Source: Microvirgula aerodenitrificans DSM 15089 (lineage in GTDB: Bacteria > Pseudomonadota > Gammaproteobacteria > Burkholderiales > Aquaspirillaceae). From it: a stretch of DNA of 64,000 nucleotides. Position 1 is the first letter of the stretch; each line of letters starts with the position of its first letter. The position numbers were made by a program, and so were the translations under genes. Location of the stretch: NCBI RefSeq assembly GCF_000620105.1, contig NZ_JHVK01000004.1, positions 1-64,000 on the forward strand. The letters run 5' to 3'. The notes beneath the pieces are model-generated. The model was not told the origin of the DNA and searched no databases. It worked only from the letters and a program-made list of their open reading frames with translations. Positions 1 to 8,426 of the stretch are shown here, in pieces.

Positions 1-380
1 CCAACCTGACGGGCCAGCAGGATGTGTTCGCGGGTCTGCGGCATCGGGCCGTCAGCGGCCGAGCACACCAGGATCGCGCCGTCCATCTGCGCGGCACCCG
101 TGATCATGTTCTTCACGTAGTCGGCGTGTCCCGGGCAGTCAACGTGCGCGTAGTGACGTGCTTCCGTTTCGTACTCGACGTGAGCGGTATTGATGGTAAT
201 GCCGCGCGCGCGTTCTTCCGGTGCGCTGTCGATTGCTGCGTAGTCCTTGGCCTCCCCGCCGAACTTCTTCGACAGGATGGTGGTGATCGCCGCGGTCAGC
301 GTGGTCTTGCCGTGGTCAACGTGGCCGATCGTGCCGACGTTCACGTGCGGCTTCGTCCGCTCGAACTTCTCTTTAGCCAT
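1..380 (-). CDS. tuf: Elongation factor Tu, N-terminal part (cut by window edge)
   Basis: EF-Tu carries aminoacyl-tRNA to the ribosome as a GTP complex. About 126 codons of the N-terminal G domain are present; the rest lies beyond base 1. The protein opens [20 protein letters not shown], followed by the G1 P-loop GHVDHGKTT, the switch I segment RGITINTAH and the G3 motif DCPGH. The ATG at 380 follows the tRNA-Thr gene by 35 bases, the classic tRNA-tuf arrangement, so it is probably read from the promoter ahead of tRNA-Tyr. Identity is certain. Many proteobacteria have two tuf copies, and this is the one linked to the tRNAs. Confidence 0.98.
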   Translation of the reverse strand, partial: MAKEKFERTKPHVNVGTIGHVDHGKTTLTAAITTILSKKFGGEAKDYAAIDSAPEERARGITINTAHVEYETEARHYAHVDCPGHADYVKNMITGAAQMDGAILVCSAADGPMPQTREHILLARQV

Positions 381-415
381 GATGAGTTTTCCTGTCAGAA
401 AAACAAAGAAGTAAG

Positions 416-490
<75 letters not shown>

Positions 491-505
491 GCTTGACCTG
501 AGACT

Positions 506-579
506 TGGAGCGGGTGAAGGGAATCGAACCCTCGTCATAAGCTTGGAAGGCTTCTGCTCTACCATTGAGCTACACCCGC
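506..579 (-). tRNA. tRNA-Gly(TCC)
   Basis: The minus-strand cloverleaf has acceptor GCGGGTG/CACCCGC, anticodon TCC in a CTTCCAAG loop region, a TTCGATT T-loop and an encoded CCA. It sits between tRNA-Tyr and tRNA-Thr, as in the tyrU-glyT-thrT-tufB operon of many proteobacteria. Confidence 0.97.
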
Positions 580-632
580 CTCGCTGCGCGTCGATTCAAC
601 GTCACGCCGCCAAGACTTTAAATCTTGAATTC

Positions 633-717
<85 letters not shown>

Positions 718-731
718 GTGAGAGAGCCCGA

Positions 732-760
732 ACTATATAGACCACCCGGAAACCCGTCAA
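732..760 (-). promoter_or_regulatory. Sigma-70 promoter of the tRNA-Tyr/Gly/Thr-tuf operon
   Basis: On the minus strand TTGACG (760-755) and TATAGT (737-732) are separated by 17 bases, nearly consensus. The bases after the -10 are GC-rich (TCGGGCTC), the kind of discriminator associated with stringent control of stable-RNA promoters; that regulatory point is inference. The distance to the first tRNA base at 717 fits a short 5' leader. Confidence 0.8.
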
Positions 761-813
761 CACCTTTTTGCGAAAAAAGCCCAATTTCTGCTGACCAAAT
801 GTGCCGGATGCAA

Positions 814-841
814 CAACGCCCCGGAAAATGCCGGGGCGTTG
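814..841 (-). terminator. Terminator hairpin after the ferredoxin gene
   Basis: An 11-bp perfect stem (CAACGCCCCGG pairing with CCGGGGCGTTG) with a 6-base loop lies 41 bases after the ferredoxin stop. The following T-tract is poor (TTGCATCC), so termination efficiency is uncertain, but the hairpin separates this gene from the tRNA promoter. Confidence 0.65.
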
Positions 842-882
842 TCCTTGCCAATCAGCCAGTTAGGCGATGGCACGCGGAAGAC

Positions 883-1152
<270 letters not shown>

Positions 1153-1170
1153 TCAATAAGTTAGTAAGCA

Positions 1171-1190
1171 AGCTGACAATTGTGTCAGCT
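1171..1190. repeat. Perfect inverted repeat upstream of the ferredoxin gene
   Basis: AGCTGACA and TGTCAGCT form an 8-bp perfect inverted repeat around ATTG, about 37 bases upstream of the ferredoxin ATG. It contains the minus-strand hexamer TTGTCA, which could serve as a -35 element, so it may be an operator overlapping the promoter. No T-tract follows, so a terminator role is less likely. A second weaker stem (1195-1200 with 1213-1218) lies just after rsmD. Confidence 0.4.
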
Positions 1191-1226
1191 AAGTCCCGCC
1201 TGAGCAACTAACGGCGGGTTCTAAGT

Positions 1227-1775
1227 TCATGCCGGCTCGCGCATCAGCAAGCCATGGCGGACCACGCCCGCCCTGCCTTCCTTGACCCGTTTCCAGCCAT
1301 TCAGTTCCGGCCAGTCGCGACATTCTGCGTAGACCGTTCCGCCCGGCGCAAGTCGTGCCGCCAGCAGTGGCAGGACGCGGGCCAGCAGGTCCGAATCGTA
1401 CGGCGGATCGACCAGGATCAGATCGAAGGTGTCCGTGCAGCCGGACAGCCAGCCAATGGCGTCGGCGTTGACCACTTCGACCGTGCCGGCTTCAAGCAGG
1501 CGGCGATTGTCATGCAGACTGGCTGCCACCGCCCTGGATTTTTCAACCATGACCACGCGCGAGGCGCCGCGGCTGGCCGCCTCGAAGCCCAGGGCACCGC
1601 TGCCGGCGAACAGGTCCAGCACACGCTGGCCGTAGAGCGCCTGCCCCAGCCAGTTGAACAGGGTCTCGCGCACCCGGTCCGGCGTCGGCCGCAACCCCTG
1701 CTGGTCCGGAAACGAAATCAGCCGGCGGCGATAGTCGCCGCCGATGATCCGCACTTTATTGCTGTTGGATTTCAC
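1227..1775 (-). CDS. rsmD: 16S rRNA (guanine966-N2)-methyltransferase
   Basis: RsmD methylates G966 of 16S rRNA using S-adenosylmethionine. The 182-residue protein has the family opening VRIIGGDYRRRLISFPD, the SAM-binding motif VLDLFAGSGALGFEA near residue 53 and the catalytic motif VDPPYD near residue 120, all at usual positions. The start is a GTG at 1775 with GAGG just upstream (minus strand GAGGCAGC then GTG). It begins 6 bases after the stop of the upstream M16 peptidase gene, so the three genes are probably cotranscribed. Confidence 0.95.
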   Translation of the reverse strand: MKSNSNKVRIIGGDYRRRLISFPDQQGLRPTPDRVRETLFNWLGQALYGQRVLDLFAGSGALGFEAASRGASRVVMVEKSRAVAASLHDNRRLLEAGTVEVVNADAIGWLSGCTDTFDLILVDPPYDSDLLARVLPLLAARLAPGGTVYAECRDWPELNGWKRVKEGRAGVVRHGLLMREPA

Positions 1776-1781
1776 GCTGCC

Positions 1782-3113
1782 TCATTGAACGCGCTGCGGC
1801 TCGCCACCGACCACGACCACGCTCATCCGCGCCGGATCGACCCGACGGCGGTAAGCGTCGCGCACGTCGGCGGCGGTCACCTTGTCTATGGCCTTCGGGT
1901 AATCGTCTAGCCAGGAAAGGGGCAGATTATAGAAGCCAATGACCGCCACGTATCCGATCAGACTGCGATTGCTGGCATAGCGCAGCGGAAATCCGCCGAC
2001 GATATTCCCCTTCGCCTGGGCCATTTCCGCTTCGGTCGGCCCGTGCTCGACAAAGTCGGCCAGGGTCTGCCGGGCGACTTTCAGCGCCTCGTCGGCCTGT
2101 TCGCGCCGGGTATTGACCGACAGGGCGAAGTCGCCGGGTTGCGCATACGGCGCCAGCCAGCTCGATGCGCCGTAGGTCAGCCCGCGCTTGTCACGCAGTT
2201 CCTTCATCAGACGCGAGTCGAAGGAACCACCGCCCAGGATGTAGTTGCCGACCACCAGCGCGTAGTAGTCCGGATCGTCCCGGGTGATCAGCGGCATGCC
2301 GAACATGACGCTGGCCTGGGTGGCGGTGTGCGTCTTCCGGATCGTGTCGCCCTGCGCCGCCGGTACTGGCGGCAGGGCCGGCAGGGCAGCCTGCGCGGGG
2401 GACAGACCACGCGTCAGCTGTCGGGCCAGCCGTTCCGCACTGGCCCGGTCAACATCACCGACGATGGAGATGGTCATGGTCGACGGCCGGTAGTAATGCC
2501 GCCAGAAGGCCTGCAAGTCGGCCCGGGTCAGGGCGCTGATGGCCGCTTCGTCGGTACGGGCGCCGCTGGCATACGGATGCGTTCCATACATGCTGCGGTT
2601 CAGCAGCCGGTAGGCGACGGCCTCCGGGCTGTCCTGTTGCTGCCGGTAGGCGGCAATGGCCTGGGCCTTGAGCCGGGTCAGCACCCTGGCCGGAAACGCC
2701 GGCCGGGTCAGGATCTCGTTGACCAGTTTCACCGAAGCCTCGCGCTCCGCCATGGACGACAGGCTGCGCAGGTGGACAAAGGCGCGATCGCGGTCGACGC
2801 CGGCACCAAACTCGCTGGCCAGATCGGAGAAGCGATTGGAGATGGCGTCTTCGCTCAGCGTCGTCGTGCCGGCGGACAGCATGTCGGCCGTCATGCCGGC
2901 CACACCGGGCCGGTCGGCCGGATCACGCCGGCTGCCGGCATCGAAATCGATGCGCAGGTCAACAATCGGATTCTGCCGCGCTTCCACATAGAGGACGCGG
3001 GCGCCATCGGGCTGGGTCCAGTGCTCGATGGTCGCCGCACTGGCGCTGCACACCGTGCCGAGCAGGCCGAGCGCCAGCACGGCCTTCAGGACCGGAACGT
3101 GATTAATGGACAT
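1782..3113 (-). CDS. M16-family peptidase-like protein lacking the zinc motif
   Basis: This 443-residue exported protein has a signal peptide (MSINHVPVLKAVLALGLLGT, cleavage near CSASAA) and an M16 fold. The zinc motif HXXEH is absent: the equivalent N-terminal helix reads PGVAGMTADMLSAGT. The C-terminal half keeps the GGGSFDSRLMKELRDKRGLTYG signature region. M16 enzymes of the mitochondrial-processing-peptidase type pair an active subunit with an inactive one, and the adjacent gene encodes the active partner. The two genes overlap by 11 bases, which supports a stoichiometric heterodimer. The substrate is unknown; the periplasmic location is inferred from the signal peptide. Confidence 0.88.
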   Translation of the reverse strand: MSINHVPVLKAVLALGLLGTVCSASAATIEHWTQPDGARVLYVEARQNPIVDLRIDFDAGSRRDPADRPGVAGMTADMLSAGTTTLSEDAISNRFSDLASEFGAGVDRDRAFVHLRSLSSMAEREASVKLVNEILTRPAFPARVLTRLKAQAIAAYRQQQDSPEAVAYRLLNRSMYGTHPYASGARTDEAAISALTRADLQAFWRHYYRPSTMTISIVGDVDRASAERLARQLTRGLSPAQAALPALPPVPAAQGDTIRKTHTATQASVMFGMPLITRDDPDYYALVVGNYILGGGSFDSRLMKELRDKRGLTYGASSWLAPYAQPGDFALSVNTRREQADEALKVARQTLADFVEHGPTEAEMAQAKGNIVGGFPLRYASNRSLIGYVAVIGFYNLPLSWLDDYPKAIDKVTAADVRDAYRRRVDPARMSVVVVGGEPQRVQ

Positions 3114-4485
3114 TGCCGTCTCCTTTGAGGTTCTGCGCGGGCAGCGGGTGCTTCGGGTCCGGCGGCAGCGGCTTCAGCACGCCGACCGTCAGTGCCGAGT
3201 CACGCAGCCAGGCGCGAGCCACGCGCTGGATGTCGGCGCTGGTGACCTTGTTCAGCCGTGCATCCATTTCGTCTTCGGCCTTCCAGCCGAAGCCGCGCGT
3301 TTCCAGTACGCCGATATTCATGGCCTGGGCAAACTGCGAATCGCGCTGGTAGATGCGGGAAGCCATCATTTGCCGGCGGATGCGTTTCAGTTCGTCCTGG
3401 CTGACGCCGTCGCGCGCCAGGCGGGTCAGTTCGGTGCGAATGGCCTTTTCGACCTCGGCCACCGTCTTGCCGGCGGCCGGCACGGCAGTGATGGTGAACA
3501 GCGTGTCACCGCGCGATGCCGGGTCGTAGTCGACATTGATGCTGTCGGCGATGCGCGCCTCGCGCACCACGCGCTTGGGCAGTCTTGACGCATCGATGCC
3601 GTCCAGCGTGGCCGCCAGCATGCTCAGCGCATACGGATCGGCATCGTCGAGCTTGTTCAGTTTCGGCACCCGCCAGGCCATGACCAGATACGGCAGTTGC
3701 GACGGCTGCTCGACCACGAAGCGGTGCGGACCATCCTGCATCGGCGGCTCGACCGGCGCTTCCGGCCGGCGCACGTCGCGTCGCGGCAGCTTGCCGAAGG
3801 TGTCGCGGGCGGCGGCCAGCACCTGGGCCGGATCGACGCCACCGACCACCACCAGCGTGGCGTTGTTCGGCGCGTAGAAGCGCTGGTACCAGTCGTTCAG
3901 CACGCCGCGGTCGATGCGGGGGATGTCGTCGGCCCAGCCGATGACCGGCTGCCGGGCCGGCCCCTTGAACGCGGTCGCCCTCACCTTCTCCATCAGCACG
4001 GCCGCCGGGCTGTCGTCGGTGCGCATGCGCCGCTCTTCGCGGATGACTTCCAGTTCGTTCTTCAGCGTGTCGGCGTCGATGACCAGATTGGCCATGCGGT
4101 CGGCTTCGAGCCGGAACATCTCCGGCAATGCCGCGCTGCCGATCTGCTGGTAGTACGCGGTGTAGTCGCGATTGGTGAACGCGTTGTCCTGGCCACCGCG
4201 GGCGGCGACACGGCGGGCGAACTCGCCCGGACCGACGCTGCGCGTACCCTTGAACATGATGTGTTCCAGTGCATGGCTGATCCCGGTCAGCGTGCCGATC
4301 TCGTCGATGCCGCCAACCCGGTACCATACCTGCGACACGGCGACCGGTGCCCTGTCATCGGGACGGATGACCACTTTCATGCCATTGTCGAGAACCGCCT
4401 CGACCGTCGGTGCTTCCGCCGCGCCCGCACTGGCCGCCAGCAGCAGCAAGGCACCGGAAAAACCGGAAAGTTGAATTGCTTTCAT
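3103..4485 (-). CDS. M16-family zinc metallopeptidase (catalytic subunit), periplasmic
   Basis: This 460-residue peptidase carries the inverted zinc motif HALEH (HXXEH) around residue 76 in GISHALEHIMFKGT, and the third ligand glutamate further on in NELEVIREERRM. I start it at ATG 4485, which gives a clean signal peptide (MKAIQLSGFSGALLLLAASA); the frame is open to 4557, but that extension would bury the signal peptide. It precedes and overlaps the non-catalytic homologue. In the family such pairs degrade peptides in the envelope. The gene is divergent from ftsY across about 100 bp of AT-richer DNA. Confidence 0.9.
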   Translation of the reverse strand: MKAIQLSGFSGALLLLAASAGAAEAPTVEAVLDNGMKVVIRPDDRAPVAVSQVWYRVGGIDEIGTLTGISHALEHIMFKGTRSVGPGEFARRVAARGGQDNAFTNRDYTAYYQQIGSAALPEMFRLEADRMANLVIDADTLKNELEVIREERRMRTDDSPAAVLMEKVRATAFKGPARQPVIGWADDIPRIDRGVLNDWYQRFYAPNNATLVVVGGVDPAQVLAAARDTFGKLPRRDVRRPEAPVEPPMQDGPHRFVVEQPSQLPYLVMAWRVPKLNKLDDADPYALSMLAATLDGIDASRLPKRVVREARIADSINVDYDPASRGDTLFTITAVPAAGKTVAEVEKAIRTELTRLARDGVSQDELKRIRRQMMASRIYQRDSQFAQAMNIGVLETRGFGWKAEDEMDARLNKVTSADIQRVARAWLRDSALTVGVLKPLPPDPKHPLPAQNLKGDGNVH

Positions 4486-4585
4486 GCCCTTGCCTAGTAG
4501 AAAGTCGAAAAAAGAATAAAATCCGGGCTTATACCTAATCATTTTGTCGCGAGTCATCCTCGCGCAACGACTGTCAGCTTATTCC

Positions 4586-5728
4586 ATGTTCAGTTTTTTC
4601 AAGCGTAAACCCACTCCCGTCACCCCGTCGCCCGACACCGCGCCCGACACCGCGCCCGACACCGCGCCCGAAGCCGCGGACACGCCCGACACACCGGTCC
4701 CGGCAGCAGCCGAACCGGTGAACACTGTGCCCGAGCCGGTTGCGGTCGTCGAATCCACCCCGGTCCCGCCTGTTGCTGCGGAACCGGAGCCGGAACCGGC
4801 AGGCACGGAGACGGCCCGGCGCCCATCATGGACCGAGCGCCTGAAGGCCGGCTTGTCGAAAACCCGCGACAAGCTCGGCAAGCAGTTTGCCGGCCTGTTC
4901 GGTGGCGGCAAGATCGACGAGGACTTGTACGAGGAACTGGAAGCCGTGCTGCTGACCGCCGACATGGGCGTCAGCGCCACCCAGCATCTGCTGGACGACG
5001 TGCGCAAGCGGGTCTCGCTGAGGGGGCTCAAGGATGCCAGCGAGCTGAAGGGCGCGCTGAAGGATGCCCTTCTCGATCTGATCGGCCCGCTGGAGAAGCC
5101 GCTCGACCTGCAGCGCGCCGCCCCGCTGGTCATCATGATGGCCGGTGTCAACGGCGCCGGCAAAACCACGTCGATCGGCAAGCTGGCCAAGTACTTCCAG
5201 ACCCTGGACAAGCGCGTGCTGCTTGCCGCCGGCGACACCTTCCGTGCCGCCGCGCGCGAGCAGCTGGCGGAGTGGGGGACGCGCAACAATGTGACCGTGG
5301 TCTCGCAGCAGGGCGGGGACGCGGCCGCCGTGTGCTACGACGCGATCCAGGCCGCCATCGCGCGCAAGATCGACATCGTGCTGGCCGATACGGCCGGCCG
5401 GCTGCCGACGCAGTTGCACCTGATGGAAGAGATCAAGAAGGTCAAGCGCGTCTGCAACAAGGCGCTGCCGGACGCGCCGCACGAAATCCTGCTGGTGCTG
5501 GATGCCAATATCGGCCAGAACGCCGTGCAGCAGGTCAAGGCCTTCGACGACGCGCTCGGCCTGACCGGCCTGATCCTGACCAAGCTGGACGGCACGGCCA
5601 AGGGTGGCGCCATTGCCGCCATCGCCCGCGAACGCCCGATCCCGATGTACTTTATCGGCGTTGGCGAAACCCTCGACGACTTGCGGCCGTTCTCGGCACG
5701 CGACTACGTCGACGCCCTGTTCGACTGA
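4586..5728 (+). CDS. ftsY: Signal recognition particle receptor FtsY
   Basis: FtsY docks ribosome-SRP complexes at the inner membrane and couples GTP hydrolysis to delivery to SecYEG. I start at ATG 4586 (MFSFFKRK, a typical basic membrane-contact start); the frame is open further upstream. Residues about 10-85 are an acidic, Pro/Ala-rich A domain. The NG domain follows, with P-loop GVNGAGKTT near residue 187, DTAGR near 268 and TKLDG near 332. The A domain contains a 12-bp tandem repeat. It is followed closely by ftsE and ftsX, the classical ftsYEX operon. Confidence 0.97.
   Translation: MFSFFKRKPTPVTPSPDTAPDTAPDTAPEAADTPDTPVPAAAEPVNTVPEPVAVVESTPVPPVAAEPEPEPAGTETARRPSWTERLKAGLSKTRDKLGKQFAGLFGGGKIDEDLYEELEAVLLTADMGVSATQHLLDDVRKRVSLRGLKDASELKGALKDALLDLIGPLEKPLDLQRAAPLVIMMAGVNGAGKTTSIGKLAKYFQTLDKRVLLAAGDTFRAAAREQLAEWGTRNNVTVVSQQGGDAAAVCYDAIQAAIARKIDIVLADTAGRLPTQLHLMEEIKKVKRVCNKALPDAPHEILLVLDANIGQNAVQQVKAFDDALGLTGLILTKLDGTAKGGAIAAIARERPIPMYFIGVGETLDDLRPFSARDYVDALFD
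4631..4678 (+). repeat. 12-bp tandem repeat inside ftsY
   Basis: The unit CCCGACACCGCG is present three times without a mismatch, plus a fourth copy with one change (CCCGAAGCCGCG). It is in frame and encodes PDTA repeats in the disordered acidic region of FtsY. Because the unit is a multiple of three, copy-number slippage would change length without breaking the reading frame. Confidence 0.9.
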
Positions 5729-5739
5729 GCACGAGAGCC

Positions 5740-6393
5740 ATGATCAAATTCGACCAAGTCACCAAGCGCTATCCCGGCAGTATCGACGCCATCAAGGGCC
5801 TGAGCTTCCAGATCGATCGCGGCGAGATGGTGTTTCTCGCCGGCCACTCCGGCGCCGGCAAGTCCACGCTGCTGAAGCTGATCTCCGGCATCGAGCGCGC
5901 GACGATGGGCAATGTGGTGGTCAACGGCCAGAACCTGTCCAAGCTGCGCGCCAGCCAGCTGCCGTACGTACGCCAGCATATCGGCGTGGTGTTCCAGGAT
6001 CACAAGATCCTCTACGACCGCAGCGTGTTCGACAATGTGATGCTGCCGCTGGACATCATCGGCTTCGACCGTCGCGAATCGACCCGCCGCGTTCATGCGG
6101 CGCTGGACAAGGTCGGCCTGCTCGGCAAGGAAAAGACCAATCCGATCCGCCTGTCCGGTGGCGAGCAGCAGCGGCTGTGCATCGCCCGCGCCGTGGTCCA
6201 CCGCCCCAGCATCCTGCTGGCCGACGAGCCGTCGGCCAACCTCGACCGCGCCTATGCGCTCGACATCATGGAACTGTTCAAGTCCTTCCACCAGGTCGGC
6301 GCCACCGTGGTCATTTCCGCCCACGACGAAACCCTGATGGCCGACTATGGCCGTCGCATCATCCGCCTGGCCCATGGAGCGTTCGCCGCATGA
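5740..6393 (+). CDS. ftsE: Cell division ABC transporter ATP-binding protein FtsE
   Basis: FtsE is the ATPase of the FtsEX complex, which sits at the septum and controls periplasmic wall hydrolases through FtsX. The 217-residue protein has Walker A GHSGAGKST near residue 35, signature LSGGEQQR near 138, Walker B ILLADEP near 158 and the switch histidine in ISAHDE. The ATG at 5740 is 11 bases after ftsY. The stop overlaps the ftsX start by 4 bases (ATGA), so the two subunits are translationally coupled. Confidence 0.97.
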   Translation: MIKFDQVTKRYPGSIDAIKGLSFQIDRGEMVFLAGHSGAGKSTLLKLISGIERATMGNVVVNGQNLSKLRASQLPYVRQHIGVVFQDHKILYDRSVFDNVMLPLDIIGFDRRESTRRVHAALDKVGLLGKEKTNPIRLSGGEQQRLCIARAVVHRPSILLADEPSANLDRAYALDIMELFKSFHQVGATVVISAHDETLMADYGRRIIRLAHGAFAA

Positions 6394-7298
6394 AACACTC
6401 GCTGATCCTGAACTGGCAGTCGGCCCGCCGCGCGCTGACCGGCTTTTTCCGCCAGCCGTTCGGCAATCTGCTGACGCTGTTGCTGCTCGCCGTGGCCCTG
6501 TCGCTGCCGCTCGGTCTGTACCAGACGGTCAAGGGCCTGTCGGCCTGGGCCGGCCAGCTGACCTCGGTCCCGCAAATGACGCTGTTCATGGAACTGTCGG
6601 CCGACACCGCCGACGTCAAGGCGGTCGAGGCGGCGCTGAAGCAGCATCCCGGCGTGGCCAGCATCGAGTTCGTCGGCCGCGATACGGCGCTGAAAGGGCT
6701 GCTGGCGCGCAACGGGCTGGACGGCATGCAGGACGGCCTCGGCGGCAATCCGCTGCCGGATGCGTTTATCGTGACGCCGAAGGACATGCCGGCCACGCAG
6801 CTTGAGCATCTGCAGCGCGAACTGTCCGGGCTGCCGCTGGTCGAACTGGCCCAGTTCGATGCGTCGTGGGCACACAAGCTGGACGCCATCCTGACCCTGG
6901 GCCGGCAACTGCTGCTCGGGCTCGGCATCGTGCTGGCGGTCGCGCTGGTGCTGGTGACCCACAACACCATCCGCCTGCAGGTTCTGGCGCGGCGCGACGA
7001 GATAGAAGTCGCCAAGCTGATTGGTGCGACCAACGGCTTTATCCGTCGTCCGTTCATGTATCACGCGCTGTGGCAGGGCATTTTCGCCGCGCTGATCGCC
7101 TGGGGGCTGTCGGCCGGTTTCGCCAGCATGGCCAGCCCGGCGCTGGGCCAGATCGCCACGCTGTACGGGTCGCAGGCCCGGCTGGCGCCACTCGATGCCG
7201 ACGAGATCGCCATCCTGATCGCCGCCAGCGCGCTGCTGACCATGCTCGGCGCCCGCCTGGCGGTCAACCACCACCTGCGGCAGCTGACACCGCACTGA
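6390..7298 (+). CDS. ftsX: Cell division permease-like protein FtsX
   Basis: FtsX is the membrane partner of FtsE. The 302-residue protein has the expected layout: a cytoplasmic N-terminus, a first membrane segment about residues 25-45 (LLTLLLLAVALSLPLGLY), a periplasmic loop of about 110 residues, then three membrane segments between about 165 and 295, with the conserved RRDEIEVAKLIGAT turn between them. It overlaps ftsE by 4 bases. The stop is followed by a GC-rich hairpin that may end the operon before rpoH. Confidence 0.96.
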   Translation: MKHSLILNWQSARRALTGFFRQPFGNLLTLLLLAVALSLPLGLYQTVKGLSAWAGQLTSVPQMTLFMELSADTADVKAVEAALKQHPGVASIEFVGRDTALKGLLARNGLDGMQDGLGGNPLPDAFIVTPKDMPATQLEHLQRELSGLPLVELAQFDASWAHKLDAILTLGRQLLLGLGIVLAVALVLVTHNTIRLQVLARRDEIEVAKLIGATNGFIRRPFMYHALWQGIFAALIAWGLSAGFASMASPALGQIATLYGSQARLAPLDADEIAILIAASALLTMLGARLAVNHHLRQLTPH

Positions 7299-7357
7299 GA
7301 TCCCGGCCGCCGACGATTAAGTCCGGGCTAAGCCCTGGTGGGCAGACTGGGTTTCCC

Positions 7358-7391
7358 GGGCAGGACGACAGCCGTCGACCTGCCCTGCTGG
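7358..7391 (+). terminator. Probable terminator after ftsX
   Basis: GGGCAGG (7358-7364) pairs with CCTGCCC (7379-7385), and an inner CGAC/GTCG stem closes an AGCC tetraloop, interrupted only by one A-A mismatch. A short T-run (ATTTTT) starts at 7392, six bases beyond the stem. It lies 60 bp after the ftsX stop and upstream of the rpoH promoter. The offset of the T-run makes strength uncertain. Confidence 0.55.
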
Positions 7392-7487
7392 ATTTTTGCG
7401 CTGGCCAATCATAGTCTTGAGCTATGTTGTCGATAAAAAATGACTGGCCGGCGAAACCGGATGCTTTTAGCAGTCTCCCGATGTGAG

Positions 7488-7496
7488 TGCTAGAAT
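7488..7496 (+). promoter_or_regulatory. Extended -10 promoter of rpoH
   Basis: TGCTAGAAT is an extended -10 element (TGn plus TAGAAT) located 28 bp before the predicted rpoH ATG. No good -35 hexamer stands 17 bases upstream. The implied leader is only about 20 nt and consists mostly of the strong ribosome binding site AAGGAGG (7506-7512), which runs into the palindrome GGATATCC. Confidence 0.5.
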
Positions 7497-7523
7497 CGAG
7501 CGTTGAAGGAGGATATCCACTTG

Positions 7524-8372
7524 ATGAATGCCACGATGAACCTGCCGGTACCGTCTGCCAATGGCAGCCTAGATCAGTACATTGCGGCCGTGAACAGCGT
7601 TCCGATGCTGACGCAAGAGGAAGAACTCGAACTCGCTACCCGCTTCCAGCAGGACGAAGACCTTGAAGCCGCGCGGCAACTGGTGCTGTCGCACCTGCGC
7701 GTGGTGGTCTCGATCTCGCGCGGCTACGCCGGCTATGGCCTGCCGCAGGCCGACCTGATCCAGGAAGGCAATATCGGCCTGATGAAAGCGGTCAAACGCT
7801 TCGAGCCGACCCGCGGCGTGCGCCTGTTCTCGTTCGCCGTCCACTGGATCAAGGCCGAAATACACGAATTCATCCTGCGCAACTGGCGCCTGGTGCGCAT
7901 CGCGACCACCAAGCCGCAGCGCAAGCTGTTCTTCAATCTGCGCTCGATGAAGCAGGGCTTCTCGGCACTGTCGGACAAGGAAGCGCAGCGCATCGCCGAC
8001 GACCTCGGCGTCAAGCCGGAAGAAGTCCGCGAAATGGAAACGCGGCTGTCCGGTCAGGACATCGCGCTGCTGGCCGATGATGGCGACGAAGACGGCTACG
8101 CGCCGATCGACTGGCTGGCCGACCACGAAAGCGAGCCGACGCGCGAAATCGAACGCAAGGCCTATGACCGCCTGCAGCGCGAAGGCATCGAGGAAGCCCT
8201 GGCCAGCCTCGACGCACGCAGCCGCCGCATCATCGAGGCGCGCTGGCTGCAGGACGATGGCGGCCTGACGCTGCACGACCTGGCGGGCGAATTCGGTGTG
8301 TCCGCCGAGCGCATCCGCCAGATCGAGGCCAAGGCACTGAAGAAGATGCAGATGACGATGGTTGCCGGCTGA
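7524..8372 (+). CDS. rpoH: RNA polymerase heat-shock sigma factor RpoH (sigma-32)
   Basis: RpoH directs RNA polymerase to heat-shock promoters. The 282-residue protein has sigma region 2 (QADLIQEGNIGLMKAVKRFE, then RLFSFAVHWIKAEI), the diagnostic RpoH box QRKLFFNLR near residue 132, and a region 4.2 helix-turn-helix at the C-terminus (HDLAGEFGVSAERIRQIEAK). I start at ATG 7524, 11 bases after AAGGAGG; an in-frame TTG at 7503 overlaps that binding site and is unlikely. It stands next to ftsYEX as in most proteobacteria but has its own promoter. A bidirectional terminator follows. Confidence 0.97.
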   Translation: MNATMNLPVPSANGSLDQYIAAVNSVPMLTQEEELELATRFQQDEDLEAARQLVLSHLRVVVSISRGYAGYGLPQADLIQEGNIGLMKAVKRFEPTRGVRLFSFAVHWIKAEIHEFILRNWRLVRIATTKPQRKLFFNLRSMKQGFSALSDKEAQRIADDLGVKPEEVREMETRLSGQDIALLADDGDEDGYAPIDWLADHESEPTREIERKAYDRLQREGIEEALASLDARSRRIIEARWLQDDGGLTLHDLAGEFGVSAERIRQIEAKALKKMQMTMVAG

Positions 8373-8387
8373 TCGCCGCCACATCAA

Positions 8388-8418
8388 CGAAAAAGCCCGC
8401 ACATTCGCGGGCTTTTTT
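8388..8418. terminator. Bidirectional terminator between rpoH and the macro-domain gene
   Basis: AAAAAGCCCGC (8390-8400) pairs with GCGGGCTTTTTT, with a 6-base loop. T-tracts flank the stem on both strands, so it can end both the rpoH transcript (+) and the convergent macro-domain transcript (-). Confidence 0.9.
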
Positions 8419-8426
8419 CTTTCCAC

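Noticed and set aside
4828-6393. A 521-codon frame joining part of ftsY to ftsE
   Set aside because: The first 300 codons are ftsY in the wrong phase; only the part from 5740 is FtsE. The same applies to a frame joining ftsE sequence to ftsX.
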